A stretch of 33,174 nt of DNA from Holophagaceae bacterium (GCA_025361205.1 JANYAS010000163.1:1-33174); one strand, 5' to 3'; shown: positions 1 to 7,944, counted from the stretch's first letter. The notes: a model not told the origin generated them from the sequence alone. Numbers and translations are program-made.

Positions 1-62
1 CAGACCCCCGAAGGTTCCCGCTGGCCTTCCCGGACCGCCCAGGATAGTCTGGATGGTCCGAC

Positions 63-140
63 GGCGGCTGTAGCTCAGTTGGTTAGAGTACTGGATTGTG
101 ATTCCAGGTGTCGGGGGTTCGAGTCCCCTCAGCCGCCCCA
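63..140 (+). tRNA. tRNA-His (anticodon GTG)
   Basis: A complete cloverleaf can be folded by eye. The acceptor stem is 64-70 with 130-136. The anticodon stem CTGGA/TCCAG encloses loop TTGTGAT with anticodon GTG. The T-arm GGGGG-TTCGAGT-CCCC lies just before the acceptor 3' strand. CCA at 138-140 is genomically encoded. The extra G at 63 opposite C73 at 137 is the tRNA-His identity pair, so the anticodon and the G-1:C73 pair agree. A possible -10 box (TAGTCT, 45-50) lies at a suitable distance upstream, but no clear -35 box is visible. Confidence 0.97.
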
Positions 141-146
141 ACACCC

Positions 147-173
147 AAAAGGTCCCGCTTGCGGGGCCTTTTT
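147..173 (+). terminator. Rho-independent terminator of tRNA-His
   Basis: The arms 147-157 and 162-172 pair over 11 bp, including one G-U pair and an A/T-rich base, around a 4-nt loop (CTTG). A run of five T follows the GC core. It begins seven bases after the tRNA CCA end, as expected for a single-tRNA transcription unit. Confidence 0.85.
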
Positions 174-186
174 GTATCGGGGACAT

Positions 187-230
187 GCGGCTGATGGGAC
201 TCGGACCCACGACAGTGGGCCTGCGGTCCC
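187..230 (-). repeat. Possible inverted, diverged copy of the tRNA-like repeat
   Basis: Read on the reverse strand, this stretch contains CGGGACCGCAGG followed by GTGGGTCCGAGTCCCA. It has the same order of elements and the same T-arm-like ending as the 52-nt repeat at 304-355, but with many differences. Relationship to the other copies is plausible rather than proven. Confidence 0.35.
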
Positions 231-303
231 GACCGCCGGGTGGCGAAGCGCGCACGGTGCGCGGAGCCGGGAACCCGCCGAGGAGGCTGTTGCCCAGTGG
301 GCT

Positions 304-355
304 GTCGGGAGCGGGACCGGCAGACCGCGCAGCGGGATGCGGGGGGTTCGAGTCC
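304..355 (+). repeat. tRNA-like 52-nt repeat, copy A
   Basis: These 52 bases are identical to 2726-2777. The 3' end (GGGGGGTTCGAGTCC) looks like the T-arm of a tRNA, and the middle (GGCAGACCGCGC) resembles the D-arm side of a class II tRNA such as tRNA-Leu. No anticodon arm or acceptor stem can be folded, so this is not a functional tRNA. It lies just downstream of tRNA-His, within a coding-free stretch. It may be a decayed tRNA fragment or a short mobile/REP-like element. Confidence 0.7.
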
Positions 356-418
356 TCGCCCATATGGGTTGGAATGATTGGCACAGCCACCAACCCGCGC
401 CGAACCCCACTGGGGACC

Positions 419-462
419 AGGACCGGCAGACCCTACAGCGGGATGCGGGGGGTTCCAGGTCC
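419..462 (+). repeat. tRNA-like repeat, diverged copy B
   Basis: This copy matches copy A (304-355) over about 44 bases with a few changes: CCTAC instead of CGCGC in the middle, and a disturbed T-arm core (GGTTCCAGGTCC). The direct repeat distance to copy A is about 110 bases. The divergence suggests an older or degrading copy. Confidence 0.6.
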
Positions 463-604
463 AATTGCTGCCCCAGATCGGGTGTGCCAGAGCCTTCGAG
501 AGACGCTGTTGCACTCCTGACGCTCCGGATAGCCTCAACGCATGTACCTGCGACCAACTGCCCCAGCACTGAACCTTATGCCCCCTAATCATCCGGAGTC
601 ATTC

Positions 605-1339
605 GTGATTAGTTTAAATTGTCGCCAAGGTCTGGCCGGGATGCTCCTTTCGGCGTCACTGTTCGCGGGCCCGCCCTACCTTACCGATGACCCGGAGCCC
701 GTGGAACGGGGCCACTGGGAGACCTACCTGTTCATGCAGGGCGTCGTATCCCACGGCGCGAGATTGGGCCTCCTCCCGGCCTTCGAGGCCAACTACGGGC
801 CCTTCGCCAACGCCCAGATCCAGTTCCAGGTTCCGATCGCCTACGAGCAGGGGCTTGATGGCAGGCGAGAGCACGGCTTAGGGGACCTCCAGACGGGCTT
901 CAAGTATCGGTTCATCCAGGAGGGTGACAGCGTCCCCCAGATGGCGATCTACCCCCAGGTCCAAGCCCCCACGGGCCGTGCGGCTGCGGGCCTGGGTAGT
1001 GGCCATTGGCGGCTCTACATCCCGCTACTGTTCCAGAAGTCAATTGGCCCCTGGACGACTTATGGTGGGCCGGGATGGTGGCGAAATCCTGGTGAAGGCA
1101 AGCGGAACTACCTCACGTTCGGCTGGCAGGTGCAGCGGAACTTCGGCGAGGACTTCTCATTGGGAGCCGAGGTGTTCCATCAGGGGGCCGACGCCACTGG
1201 GGGCACGGGCTCCGCCACGTTCAACGTCGGGTTCCTCCGGGCCCTGGGACCCCACTTCTCCGTGCTCGGAACCATCGGCAGGGTTTTCCATGGCGAAACC
1301 GGGCATCAGGTCTATGTTGGCGTCCGTGGGTTCCTCTAA
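605..1339 (+). CDS. Secreted beta-barrel-like protein of unknown role
   Basis: GTG at 605 is preferred over the ATG at 542 because GGAG (595-598) sits six bases upstream and the protein then opens with a signal peptide-like stretch (ISLNCRQGLAGMLLSASLF, cleavage near FAG). The mature part of about 220 residues alternates aromatic and polar residues in short glycine-flanked strands and ends in a hydrophobic residue next to a Phe (VRGFL), typical of an outer-membrane barrel. The PPYLTDDPEP opening resembles proteins often annotated as transporters of the phenol-degradation MetA-like group. That is a family impression only. The gene lies 76 bases upstream of the cytochrome and could be co-transcribed with it. 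It has no evident link to the purine genes. Confidence 0.75.
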   Translation: MISLNCRQGLAGMLLSASLFAGPPYLTDDPEPVERGHWETYLFMQGVVSHGARLGLLPAFEANYGPFANAQIQFQVPIAYEQGLDGRREHGLGDLQTGFKYRFIQEGDSVPQMAIYPQVQAPTGRAAAGLGSGHWRLYIPLLFQKSIGPWTTYGGPGWWRNPGEGKRNYLTFGWQVQRNFGEDFSLGAEVFHQGADATGGTGSATFNVGFLRALGPHFSVLGTIGRVFHGETGHQVYVGVRGFL

Positions 1340-1415
1340 AACTTGCCGCCGCCTTACCTTCTCAAGCCAATCCCCTGCGAGATCCCGGTCACGCCCATCT
1401 TGAAAGGAACTTCTC

Positions 1416-2636
1416 ATGAACCTCTTCACACGGCCTCGATGGATGCTGCTTGTGATGGCCATGGCCACTACCGGCGGGGTCTTCGCCCAGACCATGCGCT
1501 TTCCCGAGGGCACTGCCACCGACTCCAAGAAGTGCGGCATGTGCCACAAGGCCATCTACCGTGAATTCGCCCACGGTTTTGGCAGCGACATCCACAACAA
1601 CCCGACCACCATCCCCACCAAGGAGGGGGAGTCCCTCGATTTCACAGGGTCCGTCTCGGCCACAGCCACGGCCCATGCCTTCGCCGGGACCGACAACTAC
1701 CCCCTGCACGCCCGTGATGCCGAAGAAGGCGGGCGCTCATGCAACGTCTGCCACTACCCTCAGCCCTTCACCATCCCGGACCTGAACGTGGCAGAGATGG
1801 CCAAGCCCACCGCCCGGCCCAAGGGCCAGGAGGTTGGTGGTCTCACCTGCGCGAGCTGCCACCTCACCCCCGAGGGCAAAATCCGTGGCCCCCATGAGGT
1901 GAAGGCGCCGCATGAGACGGTGGTGGACCCGGCCATCCAGTCCTCCGCCATGTGCGCCTACTGCCACAGCATGGGCAAGCGGGTGTCCGGCAAGCAGACC
2001 CAGACCTTCTTCGAGTGGCGTGAGGACTTCTACAAGCCCGGCCTCGGCAAGCAGCAGTGCCAAGACTGCCACATGCCCCGCACTGTCCGGAAGGTCAGTG
2101 ACGCGCCTGATGCTCCCGAACGGGCCGTGGCCCGGCATCTGTGGACGGGTGGCCGATCCCTCCAGCGACTGACCAGCTCCCTCAGCCTTGTGGCTGTCCA
2201 ACCCGAGGAGTGGAAGAACCTTTTGGGCCTCCACGTGATCAACATTGGCGCGGGCCACTCCGTGCCCACAGGGTCCAACCGCCGGGCTGTCTACCTCATG
2301 GCCGAGGTGTTCGACGCCAAGGGCGCGAAGGTCGCCAGCGGCGAGTGGATGTTCGCCCCCTGGTATGGCCCACGGCCAGATGACAAGAAGTTCCTCGAAG
2401 AGGACAAGGCGCGTCCCGACGCCATCGCCGCCACCCAGGCCGATGCCCAGGGACCGCACGAAGCCCCCATCCGGGCAGGCGAAGAGCGCGTCCTGCCCTG
2501 GTCCCCGGCCCTGAAGCCCGGCACCTACACCGTCAAGGCCCGGCTGATCTATGACCTGAACCATTACAACAACAGGTCCTTCAAGGACGACCAGACCGAG
2601 TTCATCAGCACCACGCTCGGGTTCACCGTGAAATAG
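1416..2636 (+). CDS. Pentaheme c-type cytochrome, exported
   Basis: The 406-residue protein begins with an N-terminal signal peptide (to about residue 25, VFAQ). Five CxxCH heme-attachment motifs follow: CGMCH (40-44), CNVCH (109-113), CASCH (145-149), CAYCH (180-184) and CQDCH (215-219). All hemes lie in the N-terminal half. The C-terminal 180 residues carry no CxxCH and look like a beta-rich domain of unknown function; its HVINIGAGHSVPTG segment is a motif seen in other multiheme cytochromes. A strong AAAGGAA ribosome site precedes the ATG. A periplasmic electron-transfer role is inferred; the partner and terminal acceptor cannot be read from the sequence. The preceding secreted gene is 76 bases upstream. 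Confidence 0.9.
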   Translation: MNLFTRPRWMLLVMAMATTGGVFAQTMRFPEGTATDSKKCGMCHKAIYREFAHGFGSDIHNNPTTIPTKEGESLDFTGSVSATATAHAFAGTDNYPLHARDAEEGGRSCNVCHYPQPFTIPDLNVAEMAKPTARPKGQEVGGLTCASCHLTPEGKIRGPHEVKAPHETVVDPAIQSSAMCAYCHSMGKRVSGKQTQTFFEWREDFYKPGLGKQQCQDCHMPRTVRKVSDAPDAPERAVARHLWTGGRSLQRLTSSLSLVAVQPEEWKNLLGLHVINIGAGHSVPTGSNRRAVYLMAEVFDAKGAKVASGEWMFAPWYGPRPDDKKFLEEDKARPDAIAATQADAQGPHEAPIRAGEERVLPWSPALKPGTYTVKARLIYDLNHYNNRSFKDDQTEFISTTLGFTVK

Positions 2637-2725
2637 ACCTCCGACTTCGTCGGCGTGGATGAGCACCGGAACAGGCCCCGCTGGGCACACCAAACCTGGG
2701 GGCATGTCGTGTCGTTCTGGGCAGA

Positions 2726-2777
2726 GTCGGGAGCGGGACCGGCAGACCGCGCAGCGGGATGCGGGGGGTTCGAGTCC
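2726..2777 (+). repeat. tRNA-like 52-nt repeat, copy C
   Basis: This copy is identical over 52 bases to copy A at 304-355, and flanking bases differ on both sides, which defines the element's edges. The perfect identity over a 2.4-kb distance, in otherwise decaying non-coding DNA, implies recent duplication or a mobile or constrained sequence. The T-arm-like ending GGGGGGTTCGAGTCC is present, but no complete tRNA fold can be drawn. Confidence 0.75.
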
Positions 2778-2844
2778 GCGTCGGAGTGGGTCGCGACCCC
2801 CCCGGGTGAGGCGGCCACGAGGGGAGTCCGATGAAATCTCTGCC

Positions 2845-2979
2845 CTACTCCTCCACCCGATCCTGCCCGTCCATCTTGGCCCAATACACGGCCTGGTCGG
2901 CACGCGCCAGGAGCTGCGTCGCGTCCTCATCCGGCTGCCACTGGGGGATGTGTATCGAGGCGTCTGTAAGTCTGGCTTG
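2845..2979 (-). pseudogene. C-terminal remnant of a GGDEF (diguanylate cyclase) gene
   Basis: The reverse strand reads about 44 codons ending at a TAG (complement of 2845-2847). They include TDASIHIPQWQPDED, then ATQLLARADQAVYWAKM and DGQDRVEE. This is the typical final helix of GGDEF domains (ADxAxYxAKxxGxxRV). The catalytic GGDEF signature and everything upstream are missing; beyond about 2980 the frame gives stops and no recognisable domain. It is therefore a fragment of a lost gene. The adjacent repeat at 2726-2777 may mark the rearrangement that removed it. Confidence 0.6.
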
Positions 2980-3111
2980 AGCGCCTGCAGTAGAAGGTGG
3001 CCACCGAGTCCGGTAGGTCGATCGCGGTCAAGGATCTGATGCTGGCGACCGCCGGTTCATAGGATCATCGATGTTCCCGCACTGCTACCCCAGCCTCCGA
3101 GAGCCCTATCG

Positions 3112-4506
3112 ATGCCCGAGCCGACCGGCCGCACCCTCCTCCTCCGCAATGCCACCTGCGTTGCCACCATGGACGATACCGGGCGCGAGCTGCGAGTTGC
3201 CTCGGTGCTCATCCGGGGCAACCGGATCGAGGCCCTTGGCCCAACTGCCGACCTTCCCGTTACCGCCGACGAAGTCATCGATGCCAGTGGCCACCTCGTG
3301 ATGCCAGGGTTCGTGAACACCCATCATCATATGTACCAGTCGCTCACCCGGGCGGTGCCGGCCGTGCAGGACGCCGAGTTGTTCACTTGGCTCCGCGGGC
3401 TCTACCCTATCTGGGCACGGCTCACGCCTGAGATGATCCGGATCTCCACCCAGGTGGCCATGGCGGAGTTGCTGCTCTCCGGCTGCACGACCACCAGCGA
3501 TCACCTCTACCTCTTCCCGAATGGCAGCCGCCTCGATGACAGCATTGATGGCGCGCGGCTCGCAGGGATGCGCTTCACCGCCACGCGCGGCGCCATGAGC
3601 GTGGGCCAAAGCGCAGGAGGGCTGCCGCCCGACGCGGTGGTGGAGCGGGAGCCGGCCATTCTCGCTGACATGGACCGGCTGGTCTCGCGCTACCACGACC
3701 CCGCTCCGGGCTCGATGCTGCAGATCGCCCTCGCCCCCTGCTCACCGTTCTCAGTGAGCCGCCAGCTCATGCAGGACACCGCACTCCTCGCGCGCAGCCG
3801 CGGCGTCCGCCTGCACACGCACCTCGCCGAGAACGATCACGATCTCGCCTACTCGAAGGAGAGGTTTGGTTGCACGCCCGCGCAGTACGCGGAGGAGCTC
3901 GGCTGGGTGGGCGAGGACGTGTGGCACGCCCACTGCGTCAAGCTGGATGCGCCCGGCCTGGCCTGCTTTGCCGCCACGGGCACGGGCGTCGCCCACTGCC
4001 CCTCCTCCAATATGCGGCTGGCCTCGGGTATCGCTCCCGTGCGGGCGATGCTGGATGCCGGGGTGCCGGTGGGTCTCGGTGTGGACGGGAGCGCCAGCAA
4101 CGATGGCGCGCAGGTGGTGGCCGAAGCCCGCATGGCCATGCTCCTCCAGCGGGTGGGCATCGCCGCCGAGCCCTTTGGCTGCGACCGGGGCCCCGCGGCC
4201 ATGACCGCGCGCGACGCCTTGCGAATCGCCACCCGCGGCGGCGCCCGGGTGCTCGGCCGCTCCGACATCGGCCAGCTGGCGCCGGGGCTGTGCGCCGATC
4301 TGGCCCTCTTCGACCTCTCGGCGCTGGGCTTCGCGGGCGGCGCAGTCCACGACCCGGTGGGAGCGCTGCTCCTCTGCGCTCCGGCGCAGGCAGCCTATAC
4401 TATCGTGGACGGCGTGGTCCGTGTGCGCGCAGGGCGGCTTGTATCGTTCGACCTCGAACCCGTTCAGCGACGCCATGACGAGCTGGCCAAAGAGTTGGTT
4501 GGCTAG
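3112..4506 (+). CDS. 8-oxoguanine deaminase-type amidohydrolase
   Basis: This 464-residue amidohydrolase-superfamily enzyme is of the 8-oxoguanine deaminase/AtzB-like group. It would hydrolyse the exocyclic amine of 8-oxoguanine to give urate and ammonia in the cytoplasm. Metal-site residues are visible: HxH in NTHHHMY (His71, His73), His235/His237 in LHTHLAEND, His272/His274 in WHAHCVK, and Asp325 in GVDGSASND. The segment LYLFPNGSRLDDSI and the ATRGAMSVGQSAGGLPPD stretch are characteristic of the 8-oxoguanine deaminases as I recall them. Its length matches the family (about 450-465). The ribosome site is weak (GAGAG). It is tail to tail with guanine deaminase. Exact substrate is inferred; a related guanine or triazine deaminase activity cannot be excluded. 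Confidence 0.85.
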   Translation: MPEPTGRTLLLRNATCVATMDDTGRELRVASVLIRGNRIEALGPTADLPVTADEVIDASGHLVMPGFVNTHHHMYQSLTRAVPAVQDAELFTWLRGLYPIWARLTPEMIRISTQVAMAELLLSGCTTTSDHLYLFPNGSRLDDSIDGARLAGMRFTATRGAMSVGQSAGGLPPDAVVEREPAILADMDRLVSRYHDPAPGSMLQIALAPCSPFSVSRQLMQDTALLARSRGVRLHTHLAENDHDLAYSKERFGCTPAQYAEELGWVGEDVWHAHCVKLDAPGLACFAATGTGVAHCPSSNMRLASGIAPVRAMLDAGVPVGLGVDGSASNDGAQVVAEARMAMLLQRVGIAAEPFGCDRGPAAMTARDALRIATRGGARVLGRSDIGQLAPGLCADLALFDLSALGFAGGAVHDPVGALLLCAPAQAAYTIVDGVVRVRAGRLVSFDLEPVQRRHDELAKELVG

Positions 4507-4515
4507 GAGCCCGTC

Positions 4516-4998
4516 CTAGTACCGAACCTTGTCCACCTTGGCCTCCCAAGCCTGGAAGACCGTCAGGGCCTCGTCCCTCAGCAACTGGACCAGGGGCAGG
4601 CTCCGGTCCGCGAGCGGCAGGGCCACCTCGCGGTAGAGCCACGCGTCGTCGAACTGGATCGCCGCGGCATCAGCCTGGCCGTTGGCGTACCAAATGCGAT
4701 CCAGCCGAGCCCAGTAGATGGCGGCCAGGCACATGGGGCAGGGTTCACAGCTGGTGAAAATCTCGCAGCCCTTCAGTTCGAAGGTGCCGAGGCGCACGCA
4801 GGCCTCGCGGATGGCCACCACCTCCGCGTGGGCGGTGGGATCGTGGCCGGAGGTGACGCGGTTCCAGCCCTCGGCCAGGATGCGTCCATCCTTCACGACC
4901 ACGGCACCGAAGGGTCCACCCGCCCCCGCTTCCATGTGGAGGCGGGAAAGTTCAATGGCCCGGCGCATGAAGGTCGTGGGATCGGCAGTGGGCATCAT
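4516..4998 (-). CDS. guaD: Guanine deaminase (cytidine deaminase-fold type)
   Basis: This 160-residue enzyme belongs to the small zinc guanine deaminase family known from Bacillus subtilis GuaD (about 156 residues). It would convert guanine to xanthine and ammonia. Zinc ligands and catalytic residues are visible: HAE with His57 and Glu59, and SCEPCPMC with Cys87 and Cys90. The WARLDRIWYAN segment and the C-terminal KVRY tail match the GuaD subgroup rather than tRNA adenosine deaminase TadA. It is the only complete gene on the minus strand and ends 9 bases from the stop of the 8-oxoguanine deaminase gene. Upstream, GGAAG lies before the ATG, and TAGAAT (reverse strand, 5034-5029) is a possible -10 box. 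Confidence 0.92.
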   Translation of the reverse strand: MMPTADPTTFMRRAIELSRLHMEAGAGGPFGAVVVKDGRILAEGWNRVTSGHDPTAHAEVVAIREACVRLGTFELKGCEIFTSCEPCPMCLAAIYWARLDRIWYANGQADAAAIQFDDAWLYREVALPLADRSLPLVQLLRDEALTVFQAWEAKVDKVRY

Positions 4999-5324
4999 GG
5001 GAGGTTCGCTTCCAGGGGTACGGTAGGGATTCTAACGAACGAAATGGAACATCCACAGATTTTAGTTCGATTCAACGGGATCGAATGACGGCCGGCAGGG
5101 CGGGCGCCGAGGCACCGGGCGGAGGTTGGATCCGCAGGGGCCTCTGCGGCCTGTTTGTGTCACCAATTATTCTCAAATCAGGCAATTGAACCAGATCTAT
5201 TCCTATGGTGAGGTCAAGTATGGCCGCTAGTCTTGAAAAAATTTGACTTAAATAGTGAAAATTTTTATAATCGACCCCGATCCCGCATCTGTTCCCCTTC
5301 CTGATGACCCCCCGGGAAAGCCCG
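4999..5324. other. Divergent intergenic region between guaD and the ABC importer operon
   Basis: No gene is seen. The GC-rich left part holds an inverted repeat (CCGCAG 5132-5137 with CTGCGG 5144-5149). The right part is strikingly AT-rich for this genome and holds the importer promoter at 5243-5271. A weak guaD promoter may lie around 5029-5057 on the reverse strand. Any shared regulator of purine deamination and uptake would bind here, but I see no clear operator. Confidence 0.55.
5243..5271 (+). promoter_or_regulatory. Sigma-70 type promoter of the nucleoside importer operon
   Basis: TTGACT (5243-5248) and TATAAT (5266-5271) are separated by exactly 17 bases. This is the best promoter match in the window and lies in an AT-rich island. 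Transcription should start near 5278, leaving a leader of about 45 bases, too short for a typical riboswitch. The spacer contains an A4T5 tract (5258-5266). Confidence 0.75.
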
Positions 5325-6878
5325 ATGCCAACCCAGACCCCTGATAAACCCCGGCTCGCCCTCAAGGGCATCCGGAAGGTCTACCCCTCGGTGGTCGCCA
5401 ACGATGGCATTGATCTCGCGGTCATGCCGGGCGAGATCCATGCGGTGCTGGGCGAAAACGGCGCGGGGAAATCCACGCTCATGAAGGTGATCTACGGCGT
5501 CATCCGCCCCGACGAAGGGCAGATCCTTTGGGAAGGCCGGCGTGTGACGGTTCCGAATCCAGCCCAGGCGCGGGAACTGGGCATCGGCATGGTGTTCCAG
5601 CACTTCTCCCTGTTCGAAACCCTCACGGTGGTGCAGAACGTCGCCCTGGCCATCCCGGGCGAGTTTGACCTGCCGGCGCTCTCCCAGCGCATCGAGGAGG
5701 TGTCTGAACGCTACGGCCTGCCCGTGGATCCCCGCCGGCTGGTCCATGCCCTGTCCGTGGGGGAACGGCAAAGGGTGGAGATCATCCGATGCCTGCTGCA
5801 GAATCCCCGGTTGCTGATCCTGGACGAGCCCACCTCAGTGCTGACGCCCCAGGCCGTGCGCAAGCTGTTCGAAACGCTTCGGCAACTGGCCACCGAAGGG
5901 GTGAGCATCCTCTACATCAGTCACAAGCTGGATGAGATCCAGGAGCTGTGCCACGCCGCCACGGTGTTGCGCAATGGCCGGGTCACCGGCACCTGCACAC
6001 CCTCCCAGGAGACCCCCAAGACCATGGCGCGCATGATGATTGGCGAGGATCTCCCGGTCTGCAGCCACGGCGAGCCCGATGACGGAGGCGAGGTGCGGCT
6101 GCGCATTGTGGGGTTGTCCCACGCCACGGAGGACCCCTTCGGCACCGACCTCCGGAACATCCATCTGGAGGTCCGGAGCGGCGAGATCGTGGGCATCGCC
6201 GGGGTTTCCGGCAACGGCCAGCAGGAGCTCCTCAAGGCGATCTCCGGCGAAGAACCGCTGGCCGATAAGCACGCCGTCCAGATGTGCGGCGTCAAGGTGG
6301 GACACCTGAACCCGGCCCGGCGCCGGGCCCTGGGAATGTGCTTCGTGCCCGAAGAGCGGTTGGGGCGGGGGGCCGTGCCCCGGCTGTCGCTCACGGAGAA
6401 CATCCTGCTCACGGCCTACCGCAAAGGCATGCTGTTCAGCGGCCTCATCCGGTGGGGCGTCGCCAAGCGCTTCGCCGAGGACTGCATCGCGCGCTTCGAC
6501 GTGAAATGCGGCGGCCCGAATTCCGAGGCCAAGTCCTTGTCCGGCGGCAACCTCCAGAAGTTCATCGTGGGCCGCGAGATCATGCAGGAGCCCAAGCTGC
6601 TGGTGCTGGCCCAGCCCACCTGGGGCGTAGACGTGGGCGCCTCCTCCTTCATCCGCCAGACCCTGCTAGATCTGCGCAACTCCGGCACGGCGATCCTGGT
6701 GATCTCCGAAGAGCTGGAGGAACTGTTCGAGATCTGCGACCGCATCGTGGTGATCGCCAAGGGCACCCTGTCGCCCAGCAAAGTCACTTCCAAAACGGGC
6801 GTCGAAGAAATCGGCATGTGGATGAGCGGGATGTGGCCGGAAACTGGGACCTCGGGAGACGCGCCCCATGTGGCTTAA
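5325..6878 (+). CDS. Nucleoside ABC importer, duplicated ATP-binding protein (NupO/YufO-like)
   Basis: The protein carries two fused ABC ATPase domains (517 residues from ATG 5325). I chose 5325 over ATG 5304 because GGGAAAG precedes it and nothing resembling a ribosome site precedes 5304. The first domain is canonical: Walker A GENGAGKST (43-51), signature LSVGE, and Walker B LLILDEPTS. In the second, Walker A is degenerate (GVSGNGQQE), while the signature LSGGN and Walker B LLVLAQPTWGVD are present. The AQPT variant is typical of ATPases of BMP-type nucleoside importers. The first permease starts within its last codons (11-base overlap), so the two are translationally coupled. Confidence 0.93.
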   Translation: MPTQTPDKPRLALKGIRKVYPSVVANDGIDLAVMPGEIHAVLGENGAGKSTLMKVIYGVIRPDEGQILWEGRRVTVPNPAQARELGIGMVFQHFSLFETLTVVQNVALAIPGEFDLPALSQRIEEVSERYGLPVDPRRLVHALSVGERQRVEIIRCLLQNPRLLILDEPTSVLTPQAVRKLFETLRQLATEGVSILYISHKLDEIQELCHAATVLRNGRVTGTCTPSQETPKTMARMMIGEDLPVCSHGEPDDGGEVRLRIVGLSHATEDPFGTDLRNIHLEVRSGEIVGIAGVSGNGQQELLKAISGEEPLADKHAVQMCGVKVGHLNPARRRALGMCFVPEERLGRGAVPRLSLTENILLTAYRKGMLFSGLIRWGVAKRFAEDCIARFDVKCGGPNSEAKSLSGGNLQKFIVGREIMQEPKLLVLAQPTWGVDVGASSFIRQTLLDLRNSGTAILVISEELEELFEICDRIVVIAKGTLSPSKVTSKTGVEEIGMWMSGMWPETGTSGDAPHVA

Positions 6879-7935
6879 ATTCGAGCAGCGGGCCGAACCC
6901 TCTAAGGTCATTAGCTACCTTTCGCCGCTCCTCGCCGTGGGCCTGATGTTCCTGAGTGGGATGATCCTCTTCCTGATCCTCGGGAAAAGCCCCGTGGAAG
7001 GTTTCAAGGTTTTCTTCCTGTACCCCCTGAAGGATTCCTACGGCGTGGCCGAGCTGTTCCTCAAGGCCACCCCCCTGATGCTTTGCGCAGTGGGGCTGTC
7101 GGTGGGGTTCAAGGCCAATGTCTGGAACATTGGGGCGGAGGGGCAGCTGCTCATCGGCGCTTTGGTGGGCGGAGGACTGGCGTTGCATTTCGATGGCAGC
7201 AACAGCCTCTTCCTGCTGCCTTCGATGATCCTCGCCGGGGCCCTGGGCGGCATGATCTGGGCGGCCATTCCGGCGTACCTGCGCACCCGTTTCAACGCCA
7301 ACGAGATCCTCACGAGCCTCATGCTGGTCTACATCGCCGAACTGGTGGTGTCCTGGCTGGTCCACGGACCCTGGAAGGATCCCGATGGGTTCAATTTTCC
7401 GCAGACCAAACTGCTGAGCGCCCAGGCCACCCTGCCCATCCTGCTGGCGGGAACCCGGGTGAACACCGCCCTGGTCATCGCCTTGGGCGCCCTGGTCGCC
7501 GGGTGGATCTTCATGAACAAGAGTTTCATGGGCTATCAGATGAAAGTCGCTGGCCAGGCGGAGCAAGCCGGGCGGTACGCGGGCTTCTCGGCCAAGCGCT
7601 CGGTTTGGATCGGTATGCTGGCGGGCGGGGCGATGGCGGGCGTGGCGGGCATCGCCGAAGTGGCTGGGCCCATCGGCCAGATCACGGAGCACATCAGCCC
7701 AGGCTATGGCTTCGCCGCCATGATCGTGGCCTTTGTGGGCCGTCTGAGCCCCATCGGCATTTTCTTCTCCAGCCTGCTCATGGCGCTGCTCTACATGGGC
7801 GGCGAGCAGGCCCAGCAGTACCTCGCCCTGCCCTCCTCGATTTCCAAGGTCTTCCAGGGCATGTTGTTGTTCTTCCTGCTGGGCTCTGACGTGTTCATCA
7901 ATTTCCGGCCGCGGCTAGTCCGGCGCAGGAAGTAG
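6868..7935 (+). CDS. Nucleoside ABC importer permease 1 (NupP/YufP-like)
   Basis: This 355-residue inner-membrane permease of the BPD_transp_2 family has multiple hydrophobic segments from about residue 15 onward. Conserved features of the BMP-type importers are visible: KATPLMLCAVGLSVGFKA near residue 70, NIGAEGQLLIGAL near 90, and LRTRFNANEILTSLMLVYIA near 140. It overlaps the ATPase gene by 11 bases and is followed 9 bases later by the second permease. Together they should form the heterodimeric channel for purine nucleosides or bases. Confidence 0.93.
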   Translation: MWLKFEQRAEPSKVISYLSPLLAVGLMFLSGMILFLILGKSPVEGFKVFFLYPLKDSYGVAELFLKATPLMLCAVGLSVGFKANVWNIGAEGQLLIGALVGGGLALHFDGSNSLFLLPSMILAGALGGMIWAAIPAYLRTRFNANEILTSLMLVYIAELVVSWLVHGPWKDPDGFNFPQTKLLSAQATLPILLAGTRVNTALVIALGALVAGWIFMNKSFMGYQMKVAGQAEQAGRYAGFSAKRSVWIGMLAGGAMAGVAGIAEVAGPIGQITEHISPGYGFAAMIVAFVGRLSPIGIFFSSLLMALLYMGGEQAQQYLALPSSISKVFQGMLLFFLLGSDVFINFRPRLVRRRK

Positions 7936-7944
7936 GAAGCCGCC

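Larger units (their letters stand above)
174..604. other. Coding-free stretch between tRNA-His and the first protein gene
   Basis: No credible gene is seen here. Open frames on both strands encode arginine/proline-rich artefacts of the tRNA and tRNA-like repeats. The stretch holds repeat copies at 187-230 (reverse), 304-355 and 419-462, plus a 7-bp inverted repeat (GGGTTGG/CCAACCC) between copies A and B. It looks like a repeat-accumulating site next to a tRNA gene. No integrase or att duplication of the tRNA 3' end was found. Confidence 0.6.
2637..3111. other. Decayed intergenic region between cytochrome and amidohydrolase genes
   Basis: No intact gene is seen. A 5-bp hairpin (CCGAC-TTC-GTCGG, 2641-2653) follows the cytochrome stop without a T-run, so termination there is uncertain. 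The region contains repeat copy C (2726-2777) and, on the reverse strand, the tail of a GGDEF protein (2845-2979). It reads as a scar left by gene loss and repeat insertion. Confidence 0.6.

Noticed and set aside
79..592. Overlapping open frames on both strands across tRNA-His and the repeats
   Set aside because: They translate the tRNA itself and tRNA-like repeats, a well-known source of false proteins. No ribosome site or domain supports them.
174..604. Genomic-island attachment site next to tRNA-His
   Set aside because: No direct duplication of the tRNA 3' end and no integrase gene is visible. The repeats share a T-arm-like core but do not match the tRNA-His 3' half beyond it.
5272..5324. 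Purine riboswitch before the importer operon
   Set aside because: The leader is only about 45 bases after the predicted start and lacks the conserved three-way junction sequences.
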